Origin: Channallabes apus
Taxonomy: Eukaryota; Chordata; Actinopteri; Siluriformes; Clariidae
NCBI GenBank assembly: GCA_030522415.1
Contig: CM060112.1
Location: 9,810,001-9,874,000, forward strand
DNA: 64,000 nucleotides
Reading direction: 5' to 3'
The notes under the pieces were generated by a model. The model was not told the origin of the DNA and did not search any database. It was given only the letters and a program-made list of their open reading frames with translations. This document shows positions 21,477-33,710 of this stretch, one piece after another. Made by a program: the position numbers and the translations under genes. The first letter of the stretch is position 1; each line of letters starts with the position of its first letter.

Positions 21477-22950
21477 TCAGGAGAGTGAACACCAGGAAAG
21501 CAGCAGGACCAGACGGCATCTCAGGCCGTATCCTCAGAGCCTGCGCAGACCAGCTAGCACCTGTGTTCACTGAGATATTCAACATCTCTTTATCTCAGTC
21601 GGTGATCCCCACATGCTTCAAAGAGTCCATCAATGTTCCTGTTCCAAAGAAACCACATCCTGCTTCCCTCAATGACTATCGCCCTGTAGCCCTCACCTCA
21701 GTAGTGATGAAGTGCTTTGAACGACTGGTCAGAGACTTCATAATTTCTTCACTACCGGACCCACTACAGTTTGCATACCGACCAAACCGCTCCACAGACG
21801 ATGCAATCTCCTCCACACATCACTCACTCACCTGGACACTAGGAAAGGGAATTATGTGAAAATGCTCTTCATCGACTACAGCTCTGCATTTAATACCATA
21901 ATTCCCTCCACACTCACCACCATGCTGGAGCACCTGGGACTCAGCTACAGTATGTGTCAGTGGATCTCCAACTTTCTAACTGGCAGACCACAGGCAGTAA
22001 GGATGGGCGGGCATGTCTCAGCCTCCCTCACTCTCAGCACTGGAGCCCCCCAGGGTTGTGTTCTGAGCCCCCTGTTGTACTCTTTATAAACCTATGACTG
22101 CGTGGCCACTACCAACTCCACCGCCGTCATCAAGTTTGCTGACAATGCTGTCGTGGTGGGCCTGATCACGAACAACAATGAGACGGCCTACCTGGAGGAG
22201 ATTGGAAATCTGGAGAACTGGTGCCAGGGGAACAATCTCCTCCTGAACGTCAGTAAGACAAAGGAGCTGATAGTGGACTTCAATACAAAGCAGGAGAGGA
22301 ACTACCAGACCCCATCATCAACAGGAGCCCAGTGGAGAGAGTGGACTGCTTCAGATACCTGTGTTTTCACATCACGCAGGACCTGCCATGGTCCTGTCAC
22401 ATCAACACCGTGGTAAAAAAGGCCCGGCAGCGTCTGTACCACCTCAGATGCTTGAGAGACTTCAGACTGCCCTCCAAGGTGCTCAGGAATTTCTACTCCT
22501 GCACCATAGAGAATGGGAAACATCATGACCTGGTTTGGAAACAGCACCATGCAGGACAGACGAGCTCTACAGAGGGTGGTGCGTTCAGCCGAACGAATCA
22601 TCCGCACCGAACTCCCTGACCCACACTCAATCTACAGCAAGCGGTGCTGGACCAAGGCCAGGAAGATCGTGAAGGACCTCAGCCATCCCAATAATGGACT
22701 GTTCACTCTGTTGCGGTCTGGGAAGCGATTCCGCTGCCTGAAGGCCAACACAGAGAGACAGAGGAGGAGCTTCTTCCCGCAGGCGATAAGGTCTCTCAAC
22801 CACACCACCATACAGAACTAATACAATCTTTTAACATCCATGGACACTATGGACAAATCCACACACATCTACACTCACATCTACACTTAAATGTTTATGT
22901 TTACACTCTGGACTATTGCACAAAGTCTCTTTAATAAGGCACCTTAGTAA
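21477..22950 (+). pseudogene. LINE B piece 3: reverse transcriptase
   Basis: The frame resumes at [16 protein letters not shown] (21500) and runs through [13 protein letters not shown] (21670), [11 protein letters not shown] (21780), motif [12 protein letters not shown] (21870) and [15 protein letters not shown] (22050). The motif C region reads FADNAVVVGL near 22135, so the second catalytic Asp is Asn. Frameshifts occur near 21830 and 22320, and a TAA follows LLYSL at 22087. C-terminal blocks (VVKKARQRLYHL, STMQDRRALQRVVRSAERI) match LINE A. The coding part ends near 22820. Harbinger insertion interrupts the 3' UTR at 22950. Confidence 0.88.
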
Positions 22951-23352
22951 GGGTGCTTTCACACCTATAGTTCGATTGCTTTAGTCCGCACCAGTCAGAA
23001 AAATGTTACAATGTAGTAAACAGACATGGGTATGGTTTGCTTTCACATATGCAGCGTTCTAAACGAACTAAAATAGACCGCGAAGCCCATCGGCACCGGA
23101 AACAGACTATTTTCAGAAAATCACGCCACTTTCAATAATCATGGAGGAACAGCTTTGATTTGCACTCATGGCGCTGATCGCGCACTACATTGTACGTGTA
23201 AATCATTATTTTCAGATAATTAATTTCGAACACGATTTGCGGCTGCGACTCCATACCAGCTCCCCGGTTTTCATCGCGCCGACGGCGCATAGCGTGCCAC
23301 TTCAGGGAGAAGAGACGTGCCCTCCTCCTGAATGATCATTTTGTTATTAGCC

Positions 23353-23500
23353 GGCGATCTTCCTGCTGATCCATCAGGTAATCCGTTGGCCTATCAAAAC
23401 AGCCCAGCCACACATTTTTCATCTTTAATGTGAATACAGAGAGGCACTTAATTTCTTCGGCACTCCATGTTTCTCCGCGGTTTGATTTCATCGCGAGTCG
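23353..23500 (-). pseudogene. Harbinger Myb/SANT-like protein remnant
   Basis: The minus strand encodes KSNRGETWSAEEIKCLSVF and a short helix-rich stretch. This is the first helix of the Myb/SANT-like domain with its conserved tryptophan. In Harbinger elements this partner protein helps bring the transposase to the ends. The downstream domain is absent and no start codon is clear. Confidence 0.5.
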
Positions 23501-23691
23501 ATAGCTTGAAAAATTTAATGGAGTAACAGGAAGTGAAAAGAATTTAACCCACAACCCCGTATCTCTTATACCCAAAGTGCATTTAACCATACCATTTCGT
23601 CAGATTTGGTTTGGTTGCTTTCACACCAGACGAACTGTGCCAAAGTAGAGCGGATAAAGCGGTCCGAGACCACCCCTTCAGGCAGGTCTTG

Positions 23692-24341
23692 TGTAAGAGC
23701 CATATTGTTCTTGTTATGAATTTGGTGTTGTGTTTATTTTATTTTATTTATTTGTTGTTATTTCATTTATTCTACCTTGTTCTATTCATTAGTAAAGCAT
23801 TAAGCATTAAGTTTGTTACATAAGCCATAAGCTTTAAATTTCTAAGTTATGCATCCATTTTGACACTCGTAAGTTGGTCTGTGATGTCATTCTACTATTA
23901 CATGCATTTGTGTGACTGTCATATGAAAGAGAGTTCAGTTTAGATACGGAAGGCTACGGAAACACAAGCTTTTGACCGTCAGCTAATGAGAGCTCCCGGT
24001 AAGCTAAGAATGTAAGATACAGCAACTAGGTTGTTGTAACCTTAAGCTCCCGTAAGTGGATATATACAGCAAGAGTGTTGTTACAGTATATTCGTAAGCT
24101 AAGACTGTAATTTACAAGATACAGCAAACAGGTTGTTGTAAAAGTCAGAGATTTGCAAGATGCAGCAACTGTTGTCTGTAATCACAGTGGATTTACTCAA
24201 GATGACTGTATGAAGTGTTGATTCTTTGATGCTGACAAAATAAACTACAAGAGACAAAGAGATCGGACTTCTGTCGTGTGAGTGAAACTTTAAGACAAAG
24301 CTACGCGTCAAAACTAGTGAAATAATATGACCGCATCTACA
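23692..24341 (+). mobile_element. Solo LTR (family 2) inside the Harbinger element
   Basis: It starts TGTAAGAGCC and ends GCATCTACA. The flanks TCTTG and TCTCG form a 5-bp duplication with one change. A second copy, inverted, lies at 44411-45048. An AATAAA occurs near 24240. The middle (about 23998-24180) consists of tandem units of CGTAAGCTAAG plus a hairpin-forming ACAGCAA...TTGTTGT segment. Confidence 0.9.
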
Positions 24342-24466
24342 TCTCGGATCGATTAATTTGGTACGCACCAAAGTACCGAGATTGCATTCACATCAACGCA
24401 AACGAACCGAACCAAGGGACCAAACATGTTTGGTGTGCACCAGATGCTGTAGGTGTGAAAGCACCC

Positions 24467-24775
24467 TAAGACACTTTTTTAAATGCATACACTGTATTTG
24501 CACACCATCTTCTTTCACCAAATCTCAAAATTTCTTAAATGTTCTATTGTACAGTATATTTCAATTTTTATGTACAGCATATTTTTATTATTTTTATTTC
24601 TATTTTTATCCTAGTTAAATTAAAATTTTCTATCATATTTCTTTTATTCATATTTATTTCTTATTATAAGCTTTAATTATCTTTTTAAGGTCACTGGCGG
24701 TCGTATAAGCATTTCACAGCATATCGTACTGTGTATGACTGTGTATGTGACAAATAGAATTTGAATTTGAAATGG
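24467..24775 (+). mobile_element. LINE B piece 4: 3' end
   Basis: The 3' UTR continues after Harbinger and ends CAGCATATCGTACTGTGTAT, then GTGACAAATAGAATTTGAATTTGAA. The same end closes LINE A and forms the tail of the tRNA chimera at 60602-60747. Confidence 0.9.
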
Positions 24776-25343
24776 CCATGATCACAAAACAAAGTGCAAA
24801 TTGGACAAATAAAGAGTGAAGTACATTTTGCTTATAAAGTACCTTTTCCTCTGACAAATGAAAATTTTGCTGCACATCCAGCAGAGTCACTGCATCTGAA
24901 ATGGGCAAATTTAAGAGGTTAATATAGTGTCATCTATCTACCACAATACGTTAAGTAAGAGTTGTTGTTTTTTCTCTCCCTGGGCCAACCCATGTCAGAG
25001 TTTTTAAAAAATGAACAGATGTCATGGCAAATGGAACCAATGTGGCTTTTGTCCTCTGAATAAAAAAAAGCAAAAATCATTAAATGTCTATTTATTGGCT
25101 CCTAATTTGCAGTGTTTCCGTCAGTTTACAGTTCCTATCTCCTTCATCTGTTCCAATGTATCATAACTGACTAGACAGCCATAATATCTACATATTATAT
25201 GCACACACTCACCAGCCACTTCATTGGGTACATATATATTTGGTGATATTTTTCAAAAAGCTAAACTCATATATCCTAGATTGATTAGATGTAAAGTGAA
25301 ATATGTCAAACCTTGTTTGTTGTTATTTTGAAGATTTCAGCTT
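24776..25343. other. Unassigned sequence
   Basis: No gene is seen. A short CACTCACCAGCCACTTCATT fragment near 25206-25230 matches the end of a common fish repeat whose class I cannot name with confidence. Confidence 0.35.
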
Positions 25344-26110
25344 AAAGCTTATAAAAATAAAATAAAAAAATTCAGTGTCTCAAAATATTAGAATATTCAC
25401 TAAGATCAGTCAAAAAAGGATTTACAGTACATGCATTCTGAAAAAACTATGCGTTTATGAAAAACTGTGCGTTTATGAAAAACTGTGCCTTTATTTAACT
25501 GTGCATTATTTTAATACTTGGTCTGGGGGCCTTTAGCATGGAGGCAATCAGAGTGTGGTACTGCTTTTTTTCCCTATGGGATTCAGTACAGGCAAGTTAG
25601 CTGGCCAACGGTACTGTACTGTACATGTGCTAAGTCATGCTGGGAAAGGAACTTTTCATCATTATGCAGCTTATCAGAAGATCCACAAATTATCACAGAT
25701 GTTGGCTAACTTGGATTCTGTTGCTCTCTACTTTTCCTCCAGATTCTGAGACTTTGCAAATTAAATGCAAAATGTATTTTTACCAGAAAAGACTTAAGTT
25801 CAATAAGAATATAGCACATCATTTTGCAACACAATTTTAATTGTTTTGTGGCCTGACCTTTGAGGTTCTTGATTTTGAACTAATCCAGTATCTGCATCTA
25901 TTGAAAGGTGAAACTTTCACCTACTGTTGTCTCAAGTATCTTGCACACTGTGATAGGTTTACTTCTAGGTCTGCCTTGCTTCACAAGTTTGAATAATATG
26001 TAATATATTGTGTAGATCTATGATTTCAAAGTACTTATCTAAATATTGAAGACTGGCTAGAGGAAGCCAACATTAAACAAATCTCAATGTAGTCTCAATC
26101 TGGTAAAACC
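25344..26110 (-). mobile_element. Tc1/mariner relic, highly decayed
   Basis: TTCAGTGTCTCAAAATATTAG, then AATACTTGGTCTGGGGGCCT and GGCAAGTTAGCTGGCCAACG resemble the non-coding strand of a fish Tc1 element family. The right part (25860-26000) is only vaguely similar. Open frames here are short and not meaningful. Confidence 0.5.
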
Positions 26111-26616
26111 ATTCAATTGTAATTAGTTTCACATTCTATACAATGCTTAAGCTTTTCTCATTAGTGCAGCAGTGTATAATTTGCCAGGTCCTTGGAAAAG
26201 GGGACATAATGTCCTCAGCATTATACTGTATGTCTCAAAAGGGGTTCACTCAAGCCTTTAAGCTTTGAGGAGAATGCAATTAAATGGTTCTAACACTTCT
26301 CAAGTGATAAGGCAGGTGGGACTGTAATGCTGCTTTTAGGGTTTACCTACACCATTTGGTTCATTACATTGTTAAATTGTACTAATCTACCTAAAATATA
26401 AAAAAGTTGTACATGATATAATGCATTAATTAGAAAAAATAAACATTTATTATATGTACAGTTCTTAGTAAAATGCATTATAATTTTATCGAAAAATTTA
26501 AAAGCATTTAGTAATTTTTAACAAAATCATTATAAATACTGCTTGTTAAACCTTGTTACAAATAACAGGGAAATCCAGCCTGTGTTTCCTTCATGCATTA
26601 TGTTCAGTTGTAGATA

Positions 26617-26649
<33 letters not shown>

Positions 26650-27835
26650 CATCTCTGAGTGGAAACATACAAGTTATTATAGGATATTAAACATAATGCA
26701 CCATTAAAATATGTAATGTAGAACACATTTTCATACATTAAGTGCTTTATAAATTATAATTCCATATAATTGCCACCCTGATATATTGACATTACCAAGA
26801 ATAGGATGTTCCTCAAAAACTTACTTAAGGACAAGAAGAAACATTATCATGGGTGATTTAAAGACACATACCATTAGCGCCATTAAAGTAGCTGCAGGAA
26901 TATTGAGTATGTCCTGGTCACTCCCTTTATACAGTATGATAGCAATATCTCATACTCTTCAAATGTCTGAGCTGTGGGGTAGTGGGAAAAATACAATTGC
27001 ACATAAATTTTGCCAAAAATGTTTTATGATCTGATAAGACCAAGGTAGGACATTTTAGGCATAATTTTAAAAGAAATGTTTGCCAGGAAATATTAGGAAT
27101 GTGGAGTACAGGCTTTATTAAATCAAATGTCTAGGAAATATAATTAAAAATATATGCCTGTGTTATATATTTTAAAAGCCTCAGTTGTTTTTATTACCAT
27201 TTCCGTATTAAATCAATCAATTAATCAATATAATAATGCTATTCAGTAGATGAAAAAGCTGCTGTGCTCTTAAAATAGAAGAGGACATTAAATTTCCTTA
27301 TTCCCTCACTTCATTGTCCCATTACATGAAGAACTTAATAGTTTGTAAGCCTTTGAAATTATGCATGACCAGTCTGACTGAATGATTAAAATTACTTAAA
27401 GGGACTAAAGGCAGTGAAATTAACTAAATGTCTTTAATTATACTTCATGGTCATTTATCCTGGCAGGAAAACCTAATTTCCTGGGCATTTTAATCTTCCT
27501 CATGGTGAGAACATGAGCACGAAAGAGTGCTTCAGTCCTCAGGACCTTTTTATTTTACAGATTTGCTTCTTAAATCTTTTGTGCTTTCATGAATATTTTG
27601 CATGGAACATGATGGAATAACAAAAAAAAGCAAATTAATTAAATAGTAATTAGTAATAACATTTATTATATCAATTTAATCACAGTATTTAACTACTGTA
27701 TAACCCAGTACAAATCACACCCCTGCTCAGAAATCAATCCCATACTGTATCTTACCGTTCTGTAGCAAAGGCATCACTAGGTCTTACCTGCAGCTCTTAT
27801 AAATTTTAAACCTTTTAAAAAATATATACAAAACT
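26111..27835. other. AT-rich sequence with ATT microsatellite and possible Tc1 trace
   Basis: An (ATT)n run lies at 26618-26650. Near 27020-27080 the plus strand reads like a decayed Tc1 WSDETK block (SDKTKVGHF), which hints at an ancient plus-strand transposase. Nothing else is recognised. Confidence 0.35.
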
Positions 27836-27838
27836 ATA

Positions 27839-29435
27839 CAATGGCTTGCAAAAGTATTCGGCCCCCTTAAACTTTTCCACATTTTGTCACATTACAGCCA
27901 CAAACATGAATCAATTTTATTGGAATTCCACGTGAAAGACCAATACAAAGTGGTGTACACGTGAGAAGTGGAACGAAAATCATACATGATTCCAAACATT
28001 CTTTTTGCAAATAAATAACTGAAAAGTGGGGTGTGCGTAATTATTCAGCCCCCTGAGTCAATACTTTGTAGAACCACCTTTTGCTGCAATTACAGCTGCC
28101 AGTCTTTTAGGGTATGTCTCTACCAGCTTTCAGAGACTGAAATCCTTGTCCATTCTTCTTTGCAAAACAGCTCCAGCTCAGTCAGATTAGATGGACAGTG
28201 TTTGTGAACAGCAGTTTTCAGATCTTGCCACAGATTCTCGATTGGATTTAGATCTGGACTTTGACTGGGCCATTCTAACACCTGGATATATTTTGTTTTA
28301 AACCATTCCATTGTTGCCCTGGCTTTATGTTTAGGGTTGTTGTCCTGCTGGAAGGTGAACCTCCGCCCCAGTCTCAAGTCTTTTGCAGACTCCAAGAGGT
28401 TTTCTTCCAAGATTGCCCTGTATTTGGCTCCATCCATCTTCCCATCAACTCTGACCAGCTTCCCTGTCCCTGCTGAAGAGAAGCACCCCAAGAGCATGAT
28501 TCTACCATCACCATATTTGACAGTGGAGATGGTGTGTTCAGAGTGATGTGCAGTGTTAGTTCTCCGCCACACACACAGCGTTTTGCATTTTGGCCAAAAA
28601 GTTCCATTTTGGTCTCATCTGACCAGAGCACCTGCTTCCACATGTTTGCTGTGTCCCCCACATGGCTTGTGACAAACTGCAAACGGGACTTCTTATGGTT
28701 TTCTGTTAACAATGGCTTTCTTCCTGCCACTCTTACATAAAGGCCAACTTTGTGCAGTGCACGACTAATAGTTGTCCTATGGACAGATTACCCCACCTGA
28801 GCTGTAGATCTCTGCAGCTCGTCCAGAGTCACCATGGGCCTCTTGGCTGCATTTCTGATCAGCGCTCTCCTTGTTCGGCCTGTAAGTTTAGTTGGTCGCC
28901 CTTGTCTTGGTAGGTTTACAGTTGTGCCATACTCCTTCCATTTCTGAATGATCGCTTGAACAGTGCTCCGTGGGATGTTCAAGGCTTTGGAAATCTTTTT
29001 GTAGCCTAAGCCTTCTTTAAATTTCTCAATAACTTTATCCCTGACCTGTCTGGTGTGTTTTTTGGACTTCATGGTGTTGTTGCTCCCAATATTCTCTTAG
29101 ACAACCTCTAAGGCCGTCACAGAGCAGCTGTATTTGTACTGACATTAGATTACACACAGCTGCACTCTATTTAGACATTAGCACTCATCAGGCAATGTCT
29201 ATAGGCAACTGACTGCACTCAGACCAAAGGGGGCTGAATAATTATGCACACCCCACTTTGCAGTTATTTATTTGTAAAAAAAAAAAAAAAAAAAATTGCA
29301 ATCATGTATGATTTTCGTTCCACTTCTCACGTGTACACCACTTTGTATTGGTCTTTCACGTGGAATTCCAATAAAATTGATTCATGTTTGTGGCTGTAAT
29401 GTGACAAAATGTGGAAAAGTTCAAGGGGGCCACTG
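27839..29435 (-). mobile_element. Tc1-like transposon, best preserved copy
   Basis: TA (27837-27838, 29436-29437) flanks long inverted repeats of about 200 bp. The left begins CAATGGCTTGCAAAAGTATT. The right end has lost the TGCAAAAGTATTC segment, so the outer tips no longer match. The transposase is on the minus strand between the repeats. Confidence 0.92.
28120..29072 (-). pseudogene. Tc1-like transposase, one stop and one frameshift
   Basis: The protein would cut and paste the element at TA sites. On the minus strand the N-terminal part (29072-28788) shows a paired-type helix-turn-helix (KISKALNIPRSTVQAIIQKW) and a GRP-type hook (RQGRPTKL). A TAA stops it at 28788. The rest continues with the catalytic blocks: WSDETKMELFG (first Asp, about 28630), FQQDNNPKH (second Asp, about 28345) and PDLNPIENLW (Glu, about 28240), a DD34E set. 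A frameshift near 28560 moves the middle to another frame. All three catalytic residues remain, so decay is recent compared with neighbouring Tc1 relics. Confidence 0.92.
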
Positions 29436-29437
29436 TA

Positions 29438-31570
29438 GATTTTTCTAACTGACCCTGATGCATGAGCTTCTCTTTTAATTTATTTTGTAGTACAAATTTG
29501 ATTTAATCATGTGTGAAAGCTAAGTGAATCACTCTTGTTTTTGAACAGTTGAAACACAGTACATCATCTGACATTTAAATGCAAAAATAAAGCACTCTAC
29601 TCACCTAAACCCAGATCAGATGCTTGGAGGTCAAAATCAATCAGTCAATAAATAAATGTGGTGACTAAGTCCCACAAGGAAATTCATTAATGTCTCATCT
29701 TTAGTGTAATTAATGAAGACAGATCCTAGCAATATCGGTCACTTACTGATTTAAAAGTGTTCCCATTAGAAGTTGCTTTTATCATTGGTTCCTCTTCATT
29801 TGCTCTCTCCTCAGACTGGCTAAATTTACTTCATGCCACTCATTTAGAATGCACTAATTTAAACCTCCCTGGTCTTTTTTCCCCAGTAATTTGCATTTCA
29901 AGGTCACCTGAATACAGATACAAATCCCTTGTTGGAGTATTTCATTTTTGTGACACCAAAATACATGTCAATATTGCTTTTGGCTCTTGTGCATTTCCAT
30001 TATCCTATGAAACATAAAATGTGAATTTTAAATATGCATAATTTCTTGTCTCTTATAACCACATTACTATAATCATTATACAACTATGAAAGGCCAATTC
30101 CAAACACATTACCTGCTCCTGTATTTGTGTGACCTAAAAGCAAGGCATGCAATTAAACTTGCAGTATTACAGAAATACCTCCCAGCTTCTATAATAATTA
30201 CACACACCTAAAGGGCAAGATGTCCTGAACTTATATTAAAACACATCAATTAAATGTAACACAATCAATAACTCCCGACTGTAAATATTAAAATTAATAT
30301 ACATGATATTTTACTACAATTACTTTTAAGTAATTAATTTTAAGTTATGTTTTTATATTCTGTTTATAGTCTAGCATGGTTAATAATAAAGCTAAGAAAA
30401 GATGATCTGAAAAACACTACCTTCCATTTTAGATTACACAGTGAATTTCTGTATGAGGTTAAGAGACAGCTATAACATTTGAAAGTAATTAATAATTGTG
30501 TGGATTTTCCAAAGCATGGTCTCTCATTAGACAACAATGGTCAGGCTTTACAGTTAGGTTGCCTGTGGTATTCACTTTGATGGTTTTATATATTATATAT
30601 TATATAATATTATCTTTTATATTATCTTTCATTTTCAGCTGCATCACCATCAATGTTACTTCTAGTTAGTTTTTATGCATAGCTATGCATATAAAAATTA
30701 CATCACAATTTACTGTTAAGTCAATTAATATTACTGGCTATTGGTTGAAATAGGCTCACTCTAAAAATGTTGAGTGTATTAATATAGTTGCTGATTCACT
30801 TTTAAGCAAATTAAATGGGTACAAAAATAATTAATTGAATAAATTGAACATAATAATTATTATTGTTTTTTTTTAAATATTTTTTATTGTTTTAATTTTT
30901 TTTATTAGAATGCATTTTACTCTTGATCTTATAAGACCTCACTTAGCAACAATTTATAACGCAGAATCAAATTACATTTGTTGAGTATTTAGAAATAAGC
31001 TCTATATTCCTTAGCATCACACCATGACAATGCTTTAAGCATAGACTTTTTCCCAAAGAAGCAGGAAATGAGATGCTCCTTGAGCACAAAATGCAATAGT
31101 GTATCAGTACTTGCTTACCTTTCTTCCAATGCAATTTCACAGTTGATTCAGGAAGACACAGTGGCTTCAGGCAGTGCTGATAATGGCTGAAGTTCAAGCT
31201 ATTTCACCCAGAAAGATGTGCTCTTTCTAGATCTGCAGATTTGTATAAAGCTTCCCCATCTGATGCTTGGATTCCAATAAGGTTCCCATCAGGCATGCCT
31301 CATATCAACTTCACAGCACTTTAAAGAAGAAACTGGGAAGTTACCTCCAGAGATCAGAATCTAATAACAGTCACTGCACCATGCACACTCTGTGTGTATA
31401 CACACTGCCTTTTAAAATTTAAATAGGCAAATGAAAACAGTAAGAACCTATAACTGAATAATTACTACCGTGATGTACATGTTTAAAGTTTTAACCAAAA
31501 CTAATGTAGTGATTAGTCATTTCTTAAACAACCATGTTGAAAGACTTATCCATTGGTTGTGGGAAAGGTT
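29438..31570. other. AT-rich sequence, nothing recognised
   Basis: No open frame is convincing (29757-30017 plus and 30967-31197 minus are low-information). A small perfect palindrome GTGTGTATACACAC lies near 31394. Conserved non-coding elements cannot be excluded without alignment. Confidence 0.4.
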
Positions 31571-31574
31571 AAAC

Positions 31575-32095
31575 TCTGTTTCATTTACTGTAGATTAAAC
31601 GAATGCCCCGCATCGAGCTAAGAAAACAACTAAGGAGATTAAATAAGTTAAGTGGATTAAAGAATATGCAACACCATCTTAAAACCTGGAAGGGTAGTGT
31701 TAAAAAATCAGCTTAGTGATAGTAAAAGCATGACCAGAGATCACTTAATGAGTGATCTTGCTTTTCCAGCACATCTTATGGCTATTTACAGGCGATTTAT
31801 TAAAAGTTTAATTTTATTTTGTTTGCGCACCAGCGGCCACTGCTTGTTAGTGAGACTATTCAGAAAGGAAGGTTTTATAGAGCATAAAGATTGGACTTTG
31901 GTGCAACAAAAAAGGTCATATGGTTTGATGAGTACAGATTCTATCCTATTCCTGAGCAATGGGTGCATCAGGGTAAGAAGGAAAGAGAATGATGCAATGC
32001 ACCCATTATTCATATTGTTAATTGTACTAGCCTCTGGAGGCAGTGTTATTATCTGGGGTTGCTTCAGTTGATAAGATCTAGGCTCAAAACTGTTA
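31575..32095 (+). pseudogene. Tc1-like transposase relic
   Basis: The plus strand carries a decayed Tc1 transposase middle: WFDEYRF-like near 31920, GCIRVRRKENDAMHP (31960-32005) and ASGGSVIIWGCFS (32030-32070). These are the blocks around the first catalytic Asp and the WGCFS strand. Stops and frame changes lie upstream. Terminal repeats are not visible. Confidence 0.75.
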
Positions 32096-32113
32096 GACGA
32101 GTCAGTTACTATA

Positions 32114-33010
32114 CAGTAATTTGTAAAAGTTAGTGCCCCCTTTTATAATTTTTTTTATGTTTAAAAGCATGATAAAAGCATCTGAATGTAGGGGCTCTTA
32201 GTATTAGATAAATACAACAACATTTAACCTATTCCCCCATGTCATTATTTATTTAACAAAATGCATCCTAAAAAATAATACAAAAAATGCAGGCAATATT
32301 ATGTACACCTTATGATTCAGTAGCTTGTAGGTCCACCTTTAGCAGCAATGAGTAACTGTTTCCTGTATAACTTTATTAGTCTCTTACATTGTTTTGGGTC
32401 AGTTCTTCTTTACAACATTGCTTCAGTCCATTGAAATTTTTGGGCATTCACTTATGCACAGTCCTGTCACAAGATTTCAATTGGGTTGAGGTCTGGACTT
32501 TGACTAGGCCATTCCAAAACCTTGATGCTTTAATTTCTACTTACTATTTTAATGACTGATGTTCATTATCCTGTTCCATGACTCAATTTCACCCAAGCTT
32601 TAGCTGTCAGATGGACTTACATTTCACTCTAGAATAACCTGGTATACAGAGGAGTTCATGGTTGACCCAATGACTGCAAAGTGTCCAGGTCCTGCGGCTG
32701 CAAAACAAGACCCAATCGTCACACCTCCACTTATTGATAAGCGGTATTGGTTGTTTCTACTGAAATGTTATTTGGTTTTCACCCACCATGGCACTGGGCA
32801 TTAAGCACATTTAAGGGAGCAACTTTTTACTTTTAACTGTACATACTGAGTGACCAGATTTCATGAGCCTGCAATTGTGAAACAGTGGTTCTGGAGCATG
32901 AGGAATCATTTTCATACATGAATTAGCCACCATAGAGTTCATTGACCACAATATTTCAGCCTGAAAGTTAATGCAACTTTGGACAAAACTATATGATATG
33001 ACATTGCATA
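32114..33010 (-). mobile_element. Tc1-like relic, second family
   Basis: The left end CAGTAATTTGTAAAAGTTAG after TA resembles a Tc1 terminal repeat. Further along, TCAATTGGGTTGAGGTCTGG, ACCTGGTATACAGAGGAGTT and GGTCCTGCGGCTGCAAAACA match the non-coding strand of a widespread fish Tc1 transposase. Many short indels are present and no frame is open. The right end is lost. Confidence 0.75.
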
Positions 33011-33710
33011 TGGTTCTTCAAACACATGCTCTGTTCTTCCCGTGGCAAATTCCAAAAACAAAGTAAATAAAATAGCCTAAAATAATTTTAAAAAGTCAAT
33101 TATTTTGAAGATTAATAATTTTTTTCTGGAACAAAAATGCTCCAACAGCTATAGCCAGATAATTACTTTCATTGCTCTTATTGATCTAACTGGGCTGGTT
33201 TCTCGATAACGCACACTATTCGCGCGCTAAGAAGACTCTTAAGATATATCTTACGTTAAGTGATAACTTTTCTATGTGTATTTCTCGAACTGTCTCTTAG
33301 GAGTCTTGTTAAGTCGCTGCCTCTTACGTCCGACGTTACAAGGCGCTGTCTACAGTGAAGGTCCTGAATTAGCTGACATCGGTTGCTCAGGAATCGATTT
33401 ATTACTCCTTTGCATGACAGCATTAAGAAAGACGGCACTTTCTATGCAAATTAAACAATGCACTAAATTCTTTAAATAGCGTTTATTTTGACATGGGTTA
33501 ACTTATCAATAACATGGCATAATCGCTAATATTTTCATGTAACCTGTAATGACGGTGAAACGAACCGGATATACAATCATAGTTGATGGACAAACAGCTT
33601 ATTACACTCTTCACCAGCTTCAGAAACAATGTGAAGTATGTCAGTTGTTGGGATTGTATACTTTAGCACACTTATGGAATGAATACGATGAGATGACAGA
33701 ATGGAGGTGT

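Larger units (their letters stand above)
22951..24466. mobile_element. Harbinger-like DNA transposon, non-autonomous
   Basis: The ends are inverted repeats GGGTGCTTTCACACCT...AGGTGTGAAAGCACCC. A 3-bp TAA duplication flanks them (22948-22950, 24467-24469), the target pattern of PIF/Harbinger. No transposase is present. A minus-strand frame at 23336-23500 still shows RGETWSAEEIKCL, typical of the Myb/SANT-like DNA-binding protein these elements carry. A solo LTR occupies 23692-24341. It lies in the 3' UTR of LINE B. Confidence 0.88.
8283..24775 (+). mobile_element. LINE B: L2-like retrotransposon split by nested insertions
   Basis: LINE B is the same family as LINE A but on the plus strand. 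Its own pieces are 8283-8489 (5' end), 9883-11242 (endonuclease and linker), 21477-22950 (reverse transcriptase and start of the 3' UTR) and 24467-24775 (3' end, tail AATTTGAATTTGAA). The sequence between them comes from a solo LTR, LINE C with its own passengers, and a Harbinger element. Comparison with LINE A shows that the pieces join in order with almost nothing missing. About 3.3 kb of LINE thus spans 16.5 kb. Confidence 0.9.
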
